The notes: generated from the sequence alone by a model not told the origin. A stretch of DNA of 64,000 nucleotides from Chloroflexota bacterium (GCA_022826725.1 JAJDUF010000013.1:186001-250000); one strand, 5' to 3'; shown: positions 48,378-57,095, counted from the first letter of the stretch. Numbers and translations are program-made.

Positions 48378-49142
48378 ATGAAGAGCATGCGACCATGGTT
48401 CAGTACGGTGGTAGCCGTCGCCTTCATCGGCAGCATGCTTGCGCCGGCGCTGACGGTGCAGGCACGGAGCACGTTCGCTCCCGGTACGGTGGTTGCGCTC
48501 CAGGGCACCCCGCATCTCTGGTTCGCTGACGACCAAGGCGTCTTGCACTGGGGTGGTGACACGCGCGCCCTGGCCGGGCGCAACATCAACTGGAATAACC
48601 GCGTCGAAGTGAGCCTGGAGCAGCTACGTACTCTGCCGGGTGGCGATCCCTGGCTATCTACCGGTTTGTTGAAGGACGGCGATCCGATCTACTTCCCCAA
48701 ATGGGAGACCGAATGGGCCGCGCCCCGGCTGTTCCACATTCAGTCTATCCGTGATGTCGAGCTGTTCGGGATCAACAGCAGCAACTACGGCGCCTTGGTG
48801 CTGGAGCGGCCGGTGTGGGAAAGCCGCTCTGGGTTCTCGGCCGCCGATCTTCAGCGTTCCACACTCCCTGTGAGTGTGCCGCCGTCGCTCCCGGAGAGCC
48901 AGGCGGCCGTGTTTTCTCGCTCATCCGGCTCCGCTGGCAACGACAATGACGATGACGATAGCGACGATACCGACGACACCGACACCAACACCGCAACAGC
49001 GACGGCGACGGCGACGGCCACCGGCGATGACACGGCCACGGCCACCGCCACGGCCACCGACGATGGTACCTCGGCAACTGACACAGATACTGACGCAACC
49101 GACGACACTCCGGATACTGATGACACGGACGACACCGACTAA
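48378..49142 (+). CDS. Secreted protein with Asp/Thr-rich low-complexity tail
   Basis: This 254-residue protein has a signal peptide: MKSMRPWFSTVVAVAFIGSM, then LAPALTVQA with a likely cut before RS. Residues 30-180 form a globular domain of unrecognised family, starting with a segment seen in secreted proteins of related bacteria (VVALQGTPHLWFADDQGVLH, then HWGGDTRALAGRNINW). From about residue 195 the tail is almost entirely Asp, Thr and Ala (DDDDSDDTDDTDTNTATATA and similar), ending at Asp-Thr-Asp. Such acidic Thr-rich tails may bind Ca2+ or be O-glycosylated; this is inference. Strong own promoter. The phosphotransferase gene follows 11 bases after its stop. Confidence 0.8.
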   Translation: MKSMRPWFSTVVAVAFIGSMLAPALTVQARSTFAPGTVVALQGTPHLWFADDQGVLHWGGDTRALAGRNINWNNRVEVSLEQLRTLPGGDPWLSTGLLKDGDPIYFPKWETEWAAPRLFHIQSIRDVELFGINSSNYGALVLERPVWESRSGFSAADLQRSTLPVSVPPSLPESQAAVFSRSSGSAGNDNDDDDSDDTDDTDTNTATATATATATGDDTATATATATDDGTSATDTDTDATDDTPDTDDTDDTD

Positions 49143-49153
49143 CAGCGGCGTGG

Positions 49154-50407
49154 ATGGCGGTCGTGGTAGCACCAAGCGGGGGTGAGGAGCCGGACCTGCC
49201 CACTGCGCCTCCCTTGCTCCCGCCAGCGGCCTTGCCGGAAGATCAGGGTTTGCCGGAGTTCTCCCGCCTCTTTGACGGTGAGTGGGTCTGGGGCGCTTAT
49301 TGCTCCCGGCTTGGCCAGCCGGAGACAAAGCCACAGCGCCTGCGCTTGCGACAGCTCAGTTACAACCCCGGCCGTCGCGCCGTCGCTACCTGCGTGGCCG
49401 AGTGGCTGTCGGATGAGTTTGTAAGGCAGGACCAGTTCGCTATCGAGCTTGCGCCTGACCGGCCGGCGCGGCTGTTCCGCTACCCGGAAGACCCCTACCT
49501 CCCAGGGCTGACCCACGCCGCCTCCGCCGTGGCGGCCTCCCGGCTGCTCGACAAGCACGTCCTCGCGGCCCCGGTGCGCCGCCTGCGCGTGCGCGTCGTG
49601 CGCTACAGGCCCGGCGGCCACGCCGTACTGCGCCACCGGCTGGGTCGGGTGCGCTTCTATGTCCGGGTTATGCGCCCCGAGCGCGTATCCCGCCTCATGG
49701 CAGCGGCGGAACTGGTGGCGCAGTCGGGGTTTGCGCTGCCCCGCTTGGCGGGAAGCTGGGACGAGGGCGGCGTCGTGTGGCTATCCGAGATACCGGGCAC
49801 GAATGTACGCAGACTCATCCGCCAGGGTGATGCGCTAGACCCGGAGCCAATCCTGGATAACTTGGCGCGGCTCTGGGACATCCCCTACCGGCCAAATGAG
49901 CATCGCCCATTCAGTCTCCGCGGGGCGTACCGTCGCGCCAGGCGCGTCTTCCGGCAGGTACTCCGGGACTGGGGCGAGCCATGCCGGACCCTCATGCAAG
50001 CCACCACCGCGCTGGACCCGTTCGTCAAGTCGTGGCAGCCCTCAGGCGTTGCCCACAACGACTTCTACGACGACCAGCTGATCCGCCTCCCCGATGGCCG
50101 GTTGGCGCTGGTGGATTTCGAGGAGGCCGGGCTGGGCGATCCGCTGCTCGACGTGGGAAACTTCTTGGCCCATCTGCGCTGGTCGGCCCATTTCGGGCGC
50201 GAATCCGAAGCACAGGCCAGTGGCGCCTACCATCGCCGCCTGCGCGGCGGCGCGCAGGCGCGTTTCGGCTGGGAGGAGCGAGCACTGAACCTGCGCGAGG
50301 CCGTCTGCATCTTCCGAGTATGCACCAATCCCATTCGCCATCTCGCGCTCGACTGGCCGCGCCGACTGGAAGTGGGCCTGTCGCTGGTCAACGAGGTGCT
50401 GGCCTAG
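49154..50407 (+). CDS. Phosphotransferase (aminoglycoside phosphotransferase/kinase-like fold)
   Basis: This 417-residue protein-kinase-like fold protein of the APH family has a C-terminal catalytic loop reading VAHNDFYDDQLIRLPDGRL, which matches H-x-D except that the metal-binding Asn of H-x-D-x4-N is Gln here. It is followed by ALVDFEEAGLGDPLLDVGNF, the DFG-like Asp and DP-L-D region. The DFY-x-DQ variant is known in a branch of APH-like proteins. N-terminal half segments (ARLFRYPEDPYLPGL; RLRVRVVRYRPGGHAVL) lack an obvious P-loop lysine. It starts 11 bases after the Asp/Thr-rich protein gene and is probably co-transcribed; it could modify a sugar or a glycan. Confidence 0.78.
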   Translation: MAVVVAPSGGEEPDLPTAPPLLPPAALPEDQGLPEFSRLFDGEWVWGAYCSRLGQPETKPQRLRLRQLSYNPGRRAVATCVAEWLSDEFVRQDQFAIELAPDRPARLFRYPEDPYLPGLTHAASAVAASRLLDKHVLAAPVRRLRVRVVRYRPGGHAVLRHRLGRVRFYVRVMRPERVSRLMAAAELVAQSGFALPRLAGSWDEGGVVWLSEIPGTNVRRLIRQGDALDPEPILDNLARLWDIPYRPNEHRPFSLRGAYRRARRVFRQVLRDWGEPCRTLMQATTALDPFVKSWQPSGVAHNDFYDDQLIRLPDGRLALVDFEEAGLGDPLLDVGNFLAHLRWSAHFGRESEAQASGAYHRRLRGGAQARFGWEERALNLREAVCIFRVCTNPIRHLALDWPRRLEVGLSLVNEVLA

Positions 50408-50521
50408 CCGGCCGGGTGACGAAAACGCAATCCCGGTATACCATCCAACTGTCCCGGTTCACTGCCCACGAGGAGCATCGCTTCTCGTCGCCGTTGCCGA
50501 GCAAGTATGATGGAGCAAGCT

Positions 50522-51394
50522 ATGGTGCAAGACCATACAGAGCGCAACGCCATTGATACCCACGTCCACGTGTGGCCGTTGGACGATGCGCCGGGCCATC
50601 GCCCGCCCGCCGATGCCAAGCTATCCCCACCCGACGCCGCGGCGCCGGTGGAATGGCTGCTCCAGGATATGGCCGAGTATCATCTCGCCCATTGCGTCTT
50701 GGTGCAGAGCAGCGCGTTCGGCTGGGACAACACCTATATGGTCGAGTGCCTGGAACGCTACCCCGGCCGGTTTCGGGCTATCGGCCTCGTGGACCCGGAA
50801 AGTCCCGCCAACGCGCGTGACCTGGAGCGGTGGGTGGCCCAAGGGCTGGCCGGCTTCCGTTTTCACCCGCTCTACTACGACCGCAAGCCGCGCGGCGCCT
50901 GGTGGGTAGATGCGCCGGAGCACGACGATCTCTGGGCAGCGGCCACCACCACCGGCGCGATCCTCCAGTTCCACATGCTGCCGCAGCACGCCCCGGCGTT
51001 AGCCCGCATGATCGAGCGCCATCCCCAGGTCCGGGTGATCGTGGACCACATCGGCAAACCCGACGTGACCGAGGCGCCGCCCTACCCGAGTTTCGATCCG
51101 GTATTGCACCTCGCAAACTATCCCAACGTCTACGCCAAAATCGGCGATTATCAGATTGCCAGTCAGCAAGCCTTCCCGTGGACGGACACCTGGCCGTTCG
51201 TGCGCCTGCTGGCCGACCGTTTCGGCGCGGCGCGGATGCTCTGGGGCACCGGCTACCCCCGCACCGCCCGGATCGTCCCGCTGGCCGAGGCCCTACGCTA
51301 CGTCGAGCAGGAGCTACCCCTGTCACCCGATGAGCGCCAACAGATTCTGTGGGACACCCCGGCCCGCCTGTTCGGCTTCGCCACCGGCGGCTGA
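50522..51394 (+). CDS. Amidohydrolase family 2 protein (lactonase/isomerase-like)
   Basis: This 290-residue TIM-barrel metal-dependent hydrolase belongs to the COG3618 type, which includes sugar-lactone hydrolases and galactarolactone isomerase. AIDTHVHVWPLD gives the H-x-H pair, QFHMLPQHAPAL and VRVIVDHIGKPDVTE later histidines. The usual C-terminal GSDxP, whose Asp helps bind metal, reads RMLWGTGYPRTAR here, with Gly in place of Asp. ATG 50522 follows GGAGCAAGCT. The next genes are a BNR-repeat protein and an enolase-superfamily dehydratase, suggesting sugar-acid or lactone breakdown. Confidence 0.85.
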   Translation: MVQDHTERNAIDTHVHVWPLDDAPGHRPPADAKLSPPDAAAPVEWLLQDMAEYHLAHCVLVQSSAFGWDNTYMVECLERYPGRFRAIGLVDPESPANARDLERWVAQGLAGFRFHPLYYDRKPRGAWWVDAPEHDDLWAAATTTGAILQFHMLPQHAPALARMIERHPQVRVIVDHIGKPDVTEAPPYPSFDPVLHLANYPNVYAKIGDYQIASQQAFPWTDTWPFVRLLADRFGAARMLWGTGYPRTARIVPLAEALRYVEQELPLSPDERQQILWDTPARLFGFATGG

Positions 51395-51443
51395 TCGCTG
51401 CCCCCGGTACCGGGTTTCCCCGGCACAACGTGGAGGACGAACG

Positions 51444-52667
51444 ATGATGCGCCGCGCGGTCCCATCCATCGCCGACGTGCGCCATACCAAGCTCTGCTAT
51501 CGGCCGGACCACTACTGCGGCCATCCGCGGCAGTTGCCGTTTCGCAACTATGGCAACGGTGAGATCGTCGTCGGCCACCACCACGCGCCCTCGCGCTACA
51601 CCACCCATGACGACGTCAGCCACTCCTACGCCACCGGCTACTTCACCCGCGCCAAAATCCTGCTGCAACGCACCCTCGACCACGGCGAGACCTGGCGACC
51701 GGAGGACGAGGTGGTCATCGGCGATTACAGCCGCCCCGTGGCGGAGCGGCGGGCGATCCTGGCCCGTGCCGACGAGCCTGGAGTGGCGCGCGAGACCATC
51801 GCCCTCACCGACCCCGACGCGATGGTCTCCTTTGCGCGGCAGATCACCGGTCCGGAGGACGACCGCGGACAGCCCGCCCTCGAATGCTATGCCTTCCGCT
51901 CCGCCGACCGCGGTCGCACCTGGGAAACGGTGCCCACGCGCATCTCGCCACCCCCCGGCTACAGTTATGTCGCCATTGACGGCGCTGCGCCCATCCGCTT
52001 TGCCGATGACACGCTGGTGGTGCCGGCCTGGGTGGACGACCGCAACACCGGCGGCCCGCACGCCTTTGACGCGGCCTTTGTAGCCCTCTACGGCTCCGAC
52101 GATCAGGGCCTCAGCTGGCAGTACCTCGCCGAGATCGTCAGCGAGCCGACGGGGCGGGGACGACCCGGCTACGCCAACCTGCTCCTGCTGCCCAACGGCC
52201 GGCTGCAGTGCTACTTCAACCGGATAGGCGGATTGCGCCACTCCATCGAAATGACCGCCTCCGACGATGGTGGCTATAGCTGGAGCACGCCACAGCCACT
52301 GGTCGTCTGGGGACAGTCCCCCTGGGCCGCGCTCAATCGGCGCCACGCCTGGCCCAGGGCGGGGCGCGGAGGCCTGCTCTACCGTTCCCCCTGGCCGCTG
52401 CGCCTGCGCGATGGGCGGATCGTGGTCATCTTCGGCCGTCGGAAGCAGCCGTGTGGCATCGGTCTGATCGTGAGCGAAGACGACGGTGCCACCTGGTCCG
52501 CCGAGGCCGTCATTCGCGCCGATGCCAGCGACTGGGACCTGGGGTACCCGGTGGCAACGCAGTTGGACGACGGCCGCATCTTCACCGCCTACTATTTCAT
52601 GGAGAACGATGGCAACGGCTTCGGTGGCACGCGCCATATCGCCGGCAGCTTCTTCCGCCTCCTGTGA
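51444..52667 (+). CDS. BNR/Asp-box repeat protein (sialidase superfamily)
   Basis: This 407-residue beta-propeller has Asp boxes TLDHGETW, SADRGRTW, SDDQGLSW, SDDGGYSW and SEDDGATW. FRNYGNGEIVVGHHHAPSRY and NLLLLPNGRLQCYFNRIGGL are other conserved strands of this branch. No signal peptide is present. The ATG follows GGAGGACGAACG, 49 bases after the amidohydrolase gene. Position between that gene and the RspA-like gene makes a role in the same sugar or glycan pathway likely. Sialic acid itself is not indicated: no sialic-acid lyase or transporter is nearby. Confidence 0.8.
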   Translation: MMRRAVPSIADVRHTKLCYRPDHYCGHPRQLPFRNYGNGEIVVGHHHAPSRYTTHDDVSHSYATGYFTRAKILLQRTLDHGETWRPEDEVVIGDYSRPVAERRAILARADEPGVARETIALTDPDAMVSFARQITGPEDDRGQPALECYAFRSADRGRTWETVPTRISPPPGYSYVAIDGAAPIRFADDTLVVPAWVDDRNTGGPHAFDAAFVALYGSDDQGLSWQYLAEIVSEPTGRGRPGYANLLLLPNGRLQCYFNRIGGLRHSIEMTASDDGGYSWSTPQPLVVWGQSPWAALNRRHAWPRAGRGGLLYRSPWPLRLRDGRIVVIFGRRKQPCGIGLIVSEDDGATWSAEAVIRADASDWDLGYPVATQLDDGRIFTAYYFMENDGNGFGGTRHIAGSFFRLL

Positions 52668-52709
52668 TACCGCCACCACCACCGATTGCACTGCAAAGGA
52701 GTGAAACCG

Positions 52710-53921
52710 ATGGCAGAGCAGGGACTACCCGACTTACAAATCACCGACGTCAAGGCGATCTGCACGGCGCCGGACGGTATCCGGCTGGTGGTCGTCAAGG
52801 TGGAGACGAGCGAGCCGGGGCTGTACGGGCTGGGCTGCGCGACGTTCACCCAGCGCCCCCTCGCCGTCGTGGCGGCCGTGGATGACTACCTCCGGCCGTT
52901 TCTCATGGGCCGCAATCCCGCTGACATCGAGGACATCTATCAGACGAGCTATCTCAGTAGCTACTGGCGCAGTGGTCCCGTCCTGAATAACGCGCTCTCC
53001 GGCGTGGACCAGGCGCTCTGGGACATCAAAGGGAAGCGGGCCGGTATGCCGGTGTACCAGCTCCTCGGCGGCAAGTGCCGCGACCGGGTACCGCTCTACG
53101 CCCACGCCTCCGGCCGCGACTTTCAGGAGCTGGCGGACCAGGTGCGGGCGTATATGGCGCAGGGCTACCGCTACGTCCGCTGCCAGGCCGCCGTCCCCGG
53201 CCTCTCCACCTACGGCGCCGCCGGTAGCCAAGCAGGGGCGTGGGAGCCGACGCCCTACTGCCAAATGGTGCCGAAGATGTTTGCGTACCTCCGCGAGCAG
53301 CTCGGCGACGAGGTGGAGCTGCTGCACGACGTTCACGAGCGCATCCCGCCCATCCAGGCGGTCGGCTTGGCGAAGGAGCTGGAGCCGTACAAGCTCTTCT
53401 TCCTCGAAGATGCCCTTGCGCCGGAGGACAACGAGTATTTCCGCATGATCCGCGCCCAGTGCAGCACGCCGATTGCCATGGGGGAGCTGTTTGTCAATCA
53501 GGCTGAGTACGTGCCGCTCATCCGCGACCGGCTCATAGATTTCATCCGCGTTCACGTCTCGACGATTGGCGGTCTCTCCATGGCGCGCAAGCTGGCGGCG
53601 ATGTGCGAGTTCTTTGGCGTGCGTACCGCCTGGCACGGGCCGGGAGACGTATCTCCGGTCGGTCACGCCGCCAATCTCCAGCTGGACGTGGCGGTCTGGA
53701 ACTTCGGTATCCAGGAGCAGCACGTCTTTGGCGCGAACACGCAGGAGGTGTTCCCCGGCTGTCCCGAAATCCGCGACGGCTGTATGTGGCCCAGCGACCG
53801 ACCGGGACTGGGCGTGGACGTTGACGAGGCGCTGGCGCAGCGTTTCCCGTTCCCGGACGATCCGCTCAACGGCTCGTGGGCACCCGTCCGGCGCATTGAC
53901 GGCACGGTGATCCGGCCCTGA
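52710..53921 (+). CDS. Mandelate racemase/enolase superfamily protein, RspA/D-mannonate dehydratase subgroup
   Basis: This 403-residue enolase-superfamily enzyme has an N-terminal capping domain (AICTAPDGIRLVVVKVETSE) and a C-terminal barrel. AYMAQGYRYVRCQAAVPG, LLHDVHERIPPIQAV, FLEDALAPEDNEYFR, PIAMGELFVNQAEYVPL and TAWHGPGDVSPVGHAANLQL match the mannonate dehydratase/RspA pattern, with metal-binding residues expected in the HDVHE, EDALAPED and GELF segments. Members dehydrate sugar acids such as D-mannonate or D-gluconate to keto-deoxy acids; some are inactive. The ATG follows AAAGGAGTGAAACCG. Downstream of the amidohydrolase and BNR genes in one run. Confidence 0.9.
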   Translation: MAEQGLPDLQITDVKAICTAPDGIRLVVVKVETSEPGLYGLGCATFTQRPLAVVAAVDDYLRPFLMGRNPADIEDIYQTSYLSSYWRSGPVLNNALSGVDQALWDIKGKRAGMPVYQLLGGKCRDRVPLYAHASGRDFQELADQVRAYMAQGYRYVRCQAAVPGLSTYGAAGSQAGAWEPTPYCQMVPKMFAYLREQLGDEVELLHDVHERIPPIQAVGLAKELEPYKLFFLEDALAPEDNEYFRMIRAQCSTPIAMGELFVNQAEYVPLIRDRLIDFIRVHVSTIGGLSMARKLAAMCEFFGVRTAWHGPGDVSPVGHAANLQLDVAVWNFGIQEQHVFGANTQEVFPGCPEIRDGCMWPSDRPGLGVDVDEALAQRFPFPDDPLNGSWAPVRRIDGTVIRP

Positions 53922-54096
53922 CCGGCTACGTATGTCCAGCGGATTGTGCAGCACCGGTATCGTCGTGCCGGGTGTCCGCGGGCCCCTTCCCGCTTGCGTA
54001 GCACCTGGCGCTGCGGCGATAATAGCCCGCACCCGTGTCCTCACCCGTCCACCTACTCCAGGGAGCGGCCGAGGTTGAGACCGGCAGCCAGCAACG

Positions 54097-55065
54097 ATGC
54101 GAATTCTGATTACCGGCGTCCGCGGTTTTGTCGGGCGGCATCTGGCTGCGTATTGCCTCCAGGATGCGCGGAACGAGGTTTGGGGGCTGGACCGGCCGCG
54201 AGCGTCGCCCGTCGGCCCGCCGTTGCCGGCCCCGGTGCGCCTCCTGACCGCCGATATTACTGAGCGGGCGATGGTCATCGCGGCGGTGCGGGAAGTGCAG
54301 CCCGATGCGGTGTATCACCTCGCCGGGTGGAGCAATCCGGCCACCGCCCACGCCGATCCCCCTGGTATCCTGGCGGCGAATGTCCATGGCCAGCTCCATG
54401 TCCTCGAAGGGGTCGTGGCTGCCGGCAATCGGGCCAAGGTCTTGGTCGTCGGCTCGTGCAAGGAGTACGGCGCCGGCCCGCCGGGGGCACAGCGCACCGA
54501 CGAGTCGGCCGCGTTGGCGCCGCTCGACCTCTATGGCGTGACGAAGGTGGCCCAGGACATGCTGGGCTACCATTTCGCGGCTAGCCGGCAGTGCCACGTC
54601 GTGCGCGTGCGGCCGTTCAACCACACCGGCCCTGGACAATCGGAGTCGTTCGTCGCCTCGGCCTTTGCGCGCCAGTTGGCCGCGATCAAGCTGGGAAAAC
54701 GCCAGCCGCGGGTCATGGTCGGCAACCTCACGCCGGTGGTGGACTTTACCGACGTGCGCGATATGGTGCCGGCCTACATCCTCGCCCTCGCCCGCGGCGA
54801 GCGTGGCGCGGTCTACAATCTCGGCTCCGGCCAGGGCGTGCAGATCGAGACGTTGCTGGACATGCTGCTGTCGGTCAGCGGCCTGGCCAACCAGGTAGAG
54901 GTATGTCCGGACCCGGCCCGCCAGCAGCCCGCCAGCGTGACTCGTATCGTGTGCGACGCCAGCCGCTTCCGCGCCCTGACCGGCTGGCAGCCCCGCTACA
55001 CCCTGGCCGAAACGCTCCGCGACCTCTACCACTACTGGCTGGACCGCCTCGCCGGTAGCCGGTAG
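54097..55065 (+). CDS. NAD-dependent epimerase/dehydratase (GDP-6-deoxy-D-mannose reductase-like)
   Basis: This 322-residue extended short-chain dehydrogenase has MRILITGVRGFVGRHLAAYC (GxxGxxG), VYHLAGWSNPATAHADPPG, VLVVGSCKEYGAGPP and YGVTKVAQDMLGYHF, which carries the catalytic Tyr-x3-Lys. VRPFNHTGPGQSESFVASAF and VDFTDVRDMVPAYIL match the RMD subgroup, which reduces GDP-4-keto-6-deoxymannose to GDP-D-rhamnose. The partner GDP-mannose dehydratase is not in the window, so the nucleotide sugar is uncertain. It begins 175 bp after the RspA-like gene. Confidence 0.88.
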   Translation: MRILITGVRGFVGRHLAAYCLQDARNEVWGLDRPRASPVGPPLPAPVRLLTADITERAMVIAAVREVQPDAVYHLAGWSNPATAHADPPGILAANVHGQLHVLEGVVAAGNRAKVLVVGSCKEYGAGPPGAQRTDESAALAPLDLYGVTKVAQDMLGYHFAASRQCHVVRVRPFNHTGPGQSESFVASAFARQLAAIKLGKRQPRVMVGNLTPVVDFTDVRDMVPAYILALARGERGAVYNLGSGQGVQIETLLDMLLSVSGLANQVEVCPDPARQQPASVTRIVCDASRFRALTGWQPRYTLAETLRDLYHYWLDRLAGSR

Positions 55066-55214
55066 CCGGTGGTCAGTGGGGTGGTCGGCGTGCGGAGCGG
55101 ACCATACTCGCCGAGGACCGGAGGGCCGGGCCAATGTGGTAGAGTAGCGTGTCATTGCTCATGGTTCCGCCGTCTCCCCGGCCATGAGTTGGACTCGCCG
55201 CCCTGAGACTCACG

Positions 55215-56075
55215 ATGGCTACCACGGTGCCCGTGCCCGCTACCGTCACGATGCGGCCCTACCGTGAACAGGGCAAGATTGACTACGCCCGCCTCGCTTT
55301 CGACCCCGACGAACGGGAGCTTCCCCCCGACGCCATGGAGCAAGAACCGGCCGTCCAGGAACTGCTCGGCTTGCTCGCCAGTCGCTGCACCGACTTCGGG
55401 CAGCGCCCGGATACCTTCCTCAGTAGCAATACGATCCTCTGCTACGACCCCGCCGATCTCAACGTCCGGGTGGCCCCGGACGTGTACCTGGCGTTTGGGG
55501 TGGATACGCAGGCGATCCGCCAGCGCCGGCTCTACCTGCCCTGGGAAGCGGGCAAGCCGCCGGACTTGGCCGTGGAAGTGGCGTCGGCCAGCACGGCGCG
55601 GCAAGACGTGACGGCCAAACGGCAAATCTACGCGCGGATTGGCGTGCGGGAATACTGGCGGTTCGACCCGACCGGCGGCAAGTATCACGGGCAGCCACTC
55701 GCCGGGGAGCGGCTGTTCGAGGGCGCGTACCGGCCGATTGGGCTGACGCGGGAGCCGGACGGCGTGCTGAAGGGATATAGCGCCGTGCTGGGGCTGTACC
55801 TATGCTGGGCACGGGAACTGCCGCGGCTGTACGACCCGGAGACCGAGACGTACTTGGAGAACTGGCCGGAAGTGGCGGCTGCCCGCGAGGCTGCCGCAGC
55901 GGAGCGGGACGCGGCCGAAACCCAGGCCGCGGTCGAGCAGGCCGCCCGGCTGGCGGAGCGGACGGCCCGCCGGGCCGCTGAAACCCGCGCAACGGCCGAG
56001 CGAGATAAACGTCGTGCTGCCGAGGCCGAGTTGGAGCGGCTGCGGGCACAACTGCGCCCCTCCGAGGACGGTTAG
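55215..56075 (+). CDS. Uma2 family endonuclease-like protein with coiled-coil tail
   Basis: This 286-residue Uma2/DUF820 protein has a PD-(D/E)xK-type nuclease core at about residues 60-180: DLNVRVAPDVYLAFGVDTQA, PPDLAVEVASASTARQDVTA and KRQIYARIGVREYWRFDPTG, with the expected Asp and Glu in VAPDV and VEVAS and the lysine in AKRQ. After residue 210 the tail is an Ala/Arg/Glu-rich heptad-like coiled coil (AAERDAAETQAAVEQAARLA and onward), common in Uma2 proteins of Chloroflexota and Cyanobacteria. The role of Uma2 is not settled. Its stop overlaps the convergent gene by a few bases. Confidence 0.85.
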   Translation: MATTVPVPATVTMRPYREQGKIDYARLAFDPDERELPPDAMEQEPAVQELLGLLASRCTDFGQRPDTFLSSNTILCYDPADLNVRVAPDVYLAFGVDTQAIRQRRLYLPWEAGKPPDLAVEVASASTARQDVTAKRQIYARIGVREYWRFDPTGGKYHGQPLAGERLFEGAYRPIGLTREPDGVLKGYSAVLGLYLCWARELPRLYDPETETYLENWPEVAAAREAAAAERDAAETQAAVEQAARLAERTARRAAETRATAERDKRRAAEAELERLRAQLRPSEDG

Positions 56076-56935
56076 GCCACGTATTCCTGCTCTAGCTCCC
56101 GCCAACCCGGCACGTCCACGATCTCGTTGAAGGCGCCGAACGGGAGTAGCGTGCTGCCGGCGGTAGTGCCGGTGGTCTTGAGGCGCTTGGCCACCTCCTG
56201 CACGGCGGCCGCGGCGGCGTAGAGCGGCGAGAGCGGGAAGACCACCATCTTGAACCCTAGCTCTTCCAGCTCGGTGGCCGTCAGTACGGGCGTGACGCCG
56301 CCCTCGATCATGTTGGCGAACAGCGGCGCGTCGGGAATGGCCCGTGCAATAGTCTGCAATTCCTCCAGCGACTGCGGCGCCTCGACAAAGACAATATCGG
56401 CGCCAGCATCACGATACGCCTTCCCGCGCTCGATGGCGTCGTCCAGGCCAACGACGGCGCGGGCGTCGGTGCGGCCGATCAGCACCAGCCCGGAGTCGCC
56501 ACGCGCCGCCACGGCTGCGCGTATCTTCTGGACGTGCTCCTCACGGGGAATGATCCGTTTACCGGCCATATGGCCGCACTTCTTCGGCCACTCTTGGTCT
56601 TCCAAGATGATGCCGGCAACGCCGGCCGCGACGCATTCCCGCACCGTCCGCACGACATTGAGGGGATTGCCGTAGCCCGTATCCATGTCTGCAATGACCG
56701 GAATGGACACGGCGGTAGCGATGTTGCGTACCCGGTCCAGCACTTCCGAAGCGGTCAGCAGACCAATGTCCGGCACGCCCAGCGTCGAGGCAGCCAGGCT
56801 GTAGCCCGACGTGAAGACGACCTCGAAGCCGGCGTGCTCCATCAGCCGTGCGGAGACGGCGTCGTATGACCCCGGTAAGACGATAATCCCCGGCGCCGCC
56901 AGCAACTCCCGCACCTGCTGTGCTCCCGCGTTCAT
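56072..56935 (-). CDS. Isocitrate lyase/PEP mutase family protein (methylisocitrate lyase-like)
   Basis: This 287-residue TIM barrel has the family signature with active-site cysteine KKCGHMAGKRII (about residue 123). VVFTSGYSLAASTLGVPD, IPVIADMDTGYGNPLNVV, GIILEDQEWPKK and IGRTDARAVVGLDDAIERGK place the metal-binding Asp and Glu. Options are 2-methylisocitrate lyase, oxaloacetate decarboxylase or carboxyphosphonoenolpyruvate mutase. The KKCGH form with citrate synthase nearby leans to lyase. ATG 56935 follows GGAGGAGGGATACGG. Its end overlaps the convergent Uma2 stop. Confidence 0.88.
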   Translation of the reverse strand: MNAGAQQVRELLAAPGIIVLPGSYDAVSARLMEHAGFEVVFTSGYSLAASTLGVPDIGLLTASEVLDRVRNIATAVSIPVIADMDTGYGNPLNVVRTVRECVAAGVAGIILEDQEWPKKCGHMAGKRIIPREEHVQKIRAAVAARGDSGLVLIGRTDARAVVGLDDAIERGKAYRDAGADIVFVEAPQSLEELQTIARAIPDAPLFANMIEGGVTPVLTATELEELGFKMVVFPLSPLYAAAAAVQEVAKRLKTTGTTAGSTLLPFGAFNEIVDVPGWRELEQEYVA

Positions 56936-57065
56936 CCGTATCCCTCCTCCGGTATCGGTAGTGCGATTATGAGTGAGTGAGCCTAGCGCGCACACTCTAC
57001 CATCCTAACGCCGGAAGCCGGATGGTCAGCCGCCGGGCGGAGTATGCTCGCACCCTACCCCCTAC

Positions 57066-57095
57066 TCTGTGCTCTCTGTGTGCTCTGTGGCTAAA
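57066..57095. repeat. Repeat D, copy 2
   Basis: CTCTGTGCTCTCTGTGTGCT followed by CTGTGGCTAA. It has three CTCTGTG units and the CTGTGGCTAA ending shared with 44414-44434. Confidence 0.45.

Noticed and set aside
50778..52691. Long open frame (637 codons) on the minus strand
   Set aside because: It lies opposite the amidohydrolase and BNR genes, has no family motifs and atypical His/Arg/Gly-rich composition; it is a shadow of GC-rich codon bias.
52734..54278. Long open frame (514 codons) on the minus strand
   Set aside because: It is antisense to the RspA-like gene, which has clear enolase-superfamily motifs.
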